The position numbers and the translations under genes are program-made. This document shows, one piece after another, positions 4,837 to 7,111 of a DNA stretch of 7,111 nucleotides. Position 1 is the stretch's first letter, and every line of letters begins with the position of its first letter. Origin of the DNA: Bifidobacterium breve (GTDB lineage Bacteria; Actinomycetota; Actinomycetes; S36-B12); NCBI GenBank assembly GCA_945870085.1, contig CAMBQX010000092.1, forward strand, positions 1 to 7,111, given 5' to 3'. The notes under the pieces were generated by a model. That model saw nothing but the letters and a program-made list of their open reading frames with translations. It searched no databases and had not been told where the DNA came from.

Positions 4837-5697
4837 ATGCCAACCGGTGATGGCCGCTTCGTCGACCGCCTAACCCTTGAAACTCTAGATCGCGATATTT
4901 TCTCGGGCACCTGCCACGCGGGCGCTCCCCTTCGGGCTTACGGCGGCCAGATCGCGGCTCAAGCGCTGATGGCCGCGGGCATGACTGTTGACGACACAGA
5001 TCGCCAGGTGCATTCACTCCACGGCTATTTCTTGCGCCCTGGGCGCACCAAGGATTCGATCATCTATTTGGTTGAGCGACCACGCGATGGCCGATCATTT
5101 TCGACCCGTATCGTGCGGGCGGTGCAGCACGGTGAAACCATCTTCTTAATGACGGCATCGTTCGCGGTCAAAGATCCTGGGCCTGAACATCAATTCGAAC
5201 TACCAACCGTGGTTTCACCTGAAGTTGTTGCCGAGATGTCATTTCCCGAAATTTTGGCTTCAGATCCCGAAAGAGCCTTAAACCTGAACTACCCGGACCA
5301 AGCCCTTGTCGACCTGCGCATCGTCGATCATGAAAAGCATGCCTTATTGCACGATGGCAGATTCGAGCGCATGTCTTGGGTGCGCATTACCGAGCCACTG
5401 CCTGATGATCCACTGGTGCAGGCCAGTGCGCTTGCGTATCTCTCAGATCTGACGATGGTGGGAACCGCCCTTAGCCCTCACTTCGAGATTAAGGACCAAC
5501 TCCAATTGGCGTCCATTGACCACGCGATGTGGTTTCACGCCCCGATCGATACCGGCCAGTGGCTGCTCTTCGCTCAAGACACCCCGGTGGCCCGCGGTGG
5601 CCACGGGCTGGCCCGCGGCCTGTTCTACGACCGCCAGGGCCAACTGGTTGCTTCAGTTGTTCAGGAGTCACTCATGCGCATGAGTCGTCGCAGCTAA
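4837..5697 (+). CDS. tesB: Acyl-CoA thioesterase II (TesB family)
   Basis: Hydrolyses acyl-CoA to free acid and CoA; a cytoplasmic double-hotdog enzyme. From the ATG at 4837 it is 286 aa, matching E. coli TesB. The N-terminal hotdog contains AYGGQIAAQAL, HSLHGYFLRPG and the VERPRDGRSFSTRIVRAVQ strand pair. The C-terminal hotdog contains AYLSDLTMV, LASIDHAMWFH and LVASVVQESLMR. The catalytic triad of the family is Asp/Thr/Gln: here Asp204 and Gln276 are intact, and the Thr position is Ser226 (ASID instead of E. coli ATID), a conservative change. The ATG at 4813 would add eight residues but lacks a ribosome-binding site. It follows the kinase gene by 43 bases and may be co-transcribed with it. 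Together the three genes suggest handling of acyl-CoA intermediates, perhaps CoA release from unusual acids. Confidence 0.95.
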   Translation: MPTGDGRFVDRLTLETLDRDIFSGTCHAGAPLRAYGGQIAAQALMAAGMTVDDTDRQVHSLHGYFLRPGRTKDSIIYLVERPRDGRSFSTRIVRAVQHGETIFLMTASFAVKDPGPEHQFELPTVVSPEVVAEMSFPEILASDPERALNLNYPDQALVDLRIVDHEKHALLHDGRFERMSWVRITEPLPDDPLVQASALAYLSDLTMVGTALSPHFEIKDQLQLASIDHAMWFHAPIDTGQWLLFAQDTPVARGGHGLARGLFYDRQGQLVASVVQESLMRMSRRS

Positions 5698-5723
5698 CTC
5701 TGCGGCGCAGCCGCGAAATTAGC
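5693..5723. terminator. Hairpin between convergent genes, possible two-way terminator
   Basis: A nested inverted repeat centred on 5708: outer arms GCTAA (5693-5697) and TTAGC (5719-5723), inner arms GCGGC (5702-5706) and GCCGC (5710-5714), loop GCA. On the minus-strand transcript the intervening positions form one U-A and two U-G pairs with one mismatch, so 13 of 14 positions pair. On the plus strand there are two C-A mismatches. Both flanking stop codons (tesB TAA and the minus-strand gene's TAA) lie within the outer arms. No U-run follows on either strand, so intrinsic termination is plausible but not certain. Confidence 0.45.
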
Positions 5724-5742
5724 ACTGCGGCGCGGCCTCGAA
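5700..5742. repeat. Imperfect 18-base direct repeat, offset 25 bases
   Basis: Bases 5700-5717 and 5725-5742 agree at 16 of 18 positions. The second copy encodes the C-terminal residues FEAAPQ of the minus-strand membrane protein. The first lies just beyond that gene's stop codon and contributes the inner stem of the hairpin. It looks like a small tandem duplication at the gene's 3' end. Confidence 0.6.
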
Positions 5743-6354
5743 GGCTTTACCCAAGTCCCCTCGGGTCGAGGAGGTTGCATCATCTAAAACCTTGACGAAC
5801 TCTTTGCCTGCGTCAAAAGTGGATTTCGCTGAAATACCTGCCTGCACTAGCGCGGCTGCCAAACTCAGCGGGTCCTCCGAGTTGCGGGCCGCATCAATAT
5901 GTACCGCGGCCTCATCGCGGGCCTTCATCAAGGTCTCACCACTTGCCTGCACCTGCGTAACGATCTTGGATGCGTCAACATAATCAACCGGAACTCCACC
6001 GAGGGCGGTGCCCAGTTTTTCCATCGCCGCATTGATCTCGCCCAGATGGGCATCGAGTTGAGCTTGGAATTGATCGGCCGCTGAAATCCCCGAGTTCGGG
6101 TCGTAGGTGAGATCTTTACCCAAGTCGACCAAGGTTGCGCCCACCCCATCACGTGCGACGCAAACCCGACCGGCCCACTTCGCTAACTCCACCCCCGGTG
6201 AAGGTGACGGTGCGACGGTCGCCGCTGCTGATGCCGAAGCCTCGGCATTTGCAATAAGTGCCACATCTGAAGAGCCGCCAACCTTGGTCAGGTAGAACAC
6301 CAGTCCGACTAGCACCAAGGCCGCAGCGGCGGCGGCAATTACCGTTTTTCGCAT
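5719..6354 (-). CDS. Membrane-anchored or secreted helical protein, unknown function
   Basis: A 211-aa protein of no family I recognise. The N-terminus MRKTVIAAAAAALVLVGL has two positive charges and then one hydrophobic segment (about residues 4-22), consistent with a signal-anchor or uncleaved signal peptide. There is no lipobox Cys. A low-complexity Ala/Ser/Pro linker (about 37-54) leads to a mostly helical, exported domain of about 155 residues. It has only two cysteines, Cys65 (RVCVARDG) and the final residue Cys211 (APQC), which could form a disulfide outside the cell. I chose the ATG at 6354; a TTG at 6360 would add two residues, and TAG at 6361-6363 closes the frame. Neither start has a clear ribosome-binding site, so a leaderless message is possible. 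It converges on tesB with 21 bases between the stop codons. Confidence 0.8.
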   Translation of the reverse strand: MRKTVIAAAAAALVLVGLVFYLTKVGGSSDVALIANAEASASAAATVAPSPSPGVELAKWAGRVCVARDGVGATLVDLGKDLTYDPNSGISAADQFQAQLDAHLGEINAAMEKLGTALGGVPVDYVDASKIVTQVQASGETLMKARDEAAVHIDAARNSEDPLSLAAALVQAGISAKSTFDAGKEFVKVLDDATSSTRGDLGKAFEAAPQC

Positions 6355-6406
6355 AGCCAACTATTGCGCAGAATCCACAAGAAAGCGCCCCCTTCAGGCA
6401 ATTGTG

Positions 6407-7111
6407 CTAAATCCACAGTGCTGACAGGGGAAGTGCCCACAATCGGGGTCCGAATCGAACCGCCGACTTACCCATGTAGAGCACGACACCCATCTTGAAT
6501 CGCGGTCCAGTTATCTCACTTAGATACTCAAGTCCGGCGAAATCCCGCGCTTGCACAGTGGCGGAAGACTTGACTTCAAGGCCAACAATATTTCTCGCAT
6601 CATCCTCGAGGACAAGATCCACCTCACGACCGCTCCGATCTCTAAAGTGAAACATTTCGAAACGGTTAGGCGCCCACGTGCTCTGGCGCCTGATCTCACC
6701 AGTCACGAAGGCCTCAGTTAGCCCACCCGCGTGGTGTGCTGTTGCGGATCCCGGATGAAATGCGGCAACTGACAAATTGTTTAGGCGTGCCGCTAATCCG
6801 GAGTCGAGCAGTGACACCTTCGGCCGCCCAATTACTCGTTGGGTTAGGTTTCCGCCCCACGCTGGGAGAAAATGAATCAAATACAGCGAAGCAAGTAACT
6901 CTAGGTATCCGGTAATACTAGTTTCAGGTAAGTCAATGCCCTTCGCAAAGCGAGATTTAACTAACTCACCACTGTTGTTAGCAGCCAGCAGCCGCATCAG
7001 TCTTGGCAACCTGTCTAAATGCATCAGGCGACTTATATCCTTTGCATCTCTATCCACGATGCGTGAAAGATAGTTGTCAAACCACGCTTGTCGCCGACGT
7101 CCGCTACGCAG
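6407..7111 (-). CDS. AAA+ ATPase/DUF4143 protein, C-terminal part only
   Basis: The frame is open from the right edge of the window to TAG 6407-6409 (234 residues shown), so the gene starts outside. The GTG at 7057 is internal: the residues before it (RRRQAWFDNYLSRIV) are typical of the linker into DUF4143. The DUF4143 core is clear: helical LPRLMRLLAANNSGELV, the winged-helix-like LPETSITGYLELLASLYLIHFLPAW, then KVSLLDSGLAARL. A C-terminal PD-(D/E)XK-like fold follows (EAFVTGEIRRQ, REVDLVLE, GLEVKSS), with the Asp and the E-x-K pair retained. The Walker A/B ATPase half expected at the N-terminus is not visible. Members are common in bacteria and archaea, often in variable regions, and their role is not settled. 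It is transcribed toward the membrane-protein gene, 52 bases upstream of that gene's ATG, so the two might share a transcript. Confidence 0.9.
   Translation of the reverse strand: MRSGRRRQAWFDNYLSRIVDRDAKDISRLMHLDRLPRLMRLLAANNSGELVKSRFAKGIDLPETSITGYLELLASLYLIHFLPAWGGNLTQRVIGRPKVSLLDSGLAARLNNLSVAAFHPGSATAHHAGGLTEAFVTGEIRRQSTWAPNRFEMFHFRDRSGREVDLVLEDDARNIVGLEVKSSATVQARDFAGLEYLSEITGPRFKMGVVLYMGKSAVRFGPRLWALPLSALWI

Noticed and set aside
1841..5697. Polyketide or other biosynthetic gene cluster
   Set aside because: A phosphopantetheinyl transferase and a thioesterase are present, but TesB is a CoA-thioester hydrolase and no synthase, carrier protein or tailoring enzyme is seen.
6364..6417. Repeated AATCCACA at about 6372 and 6410
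   Set aside because: Only two copies of eight bases, one inside the end of a coding region; no sign of an array or an attachment site.

Overview
The window looks like an ordinary chromosomal stretch from an actinobacterium. The base composition is moderately high in G+C, genes are tightly packed, and GTG/TTG starts and short start/stop overlaps are frequent. The protein set also fits: an actinobacterial-style exonuclease III, an ACAD11-like phosphotransferase and a TesB thioesterase. I cannot name the genus; a streamlined aquatic or soil actinomycete is a guess. I see no phage, insertion sequence, CRISPR array, tRNA or rRNA.

Left part (1-2865). A 5'-truncated SIS (phosphosugar-binding) gene on + runs tail to tail into, and overlaps by 11 bases, a minus-strand cluster. 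In transcription order that cluster is: a 54-aa ribbon-helix-helix (DUF1778-like) protein, a 40-aa seven-cysteine zinc-ribbon-like protein, a 4'-phosphopantetheinyl transferase, an 89-aa protein resembling a DnaX-type domain, and exonuclease III (xthA). Gaps are 0-8 bases or overlaps, so one transcript is likely. The first two genes are short and easily missed, and they are the least explained part of the window.

Middle (2866-5697). A 201-base divergent intergenic region separates that cluster from a plus-strand set: a HAD hydrolase, an aminoglycoside-phosphotransferase-fold kinase starting inside the HAD stop codon (TTGA overlap), and a TesB acyl-CoA thioesterase. HAD plus APH is the same pair of domains fused ahead of the acyl-CoA dehydrogenase in animal ACAD10. 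A role in handling hydroxy-acyl-CoA or other acyl-CoA compounds is therefore a reasonable inference. A perfect 12-base palindrome lies between the kinase and tesB.

Right part (5698-7111). tesB converges on a minus-strand gene for a membrane-anchored or secreted helical protein with two cysteines. An imperfect hairpin containing both stop codons lies between them and may be a shared terminator. At the right edge is the C-terminal part of an AAA+/DUF4143 ATPase with a PD-(D/E)XK-like tail, whose N-terminal half lies outside the window.
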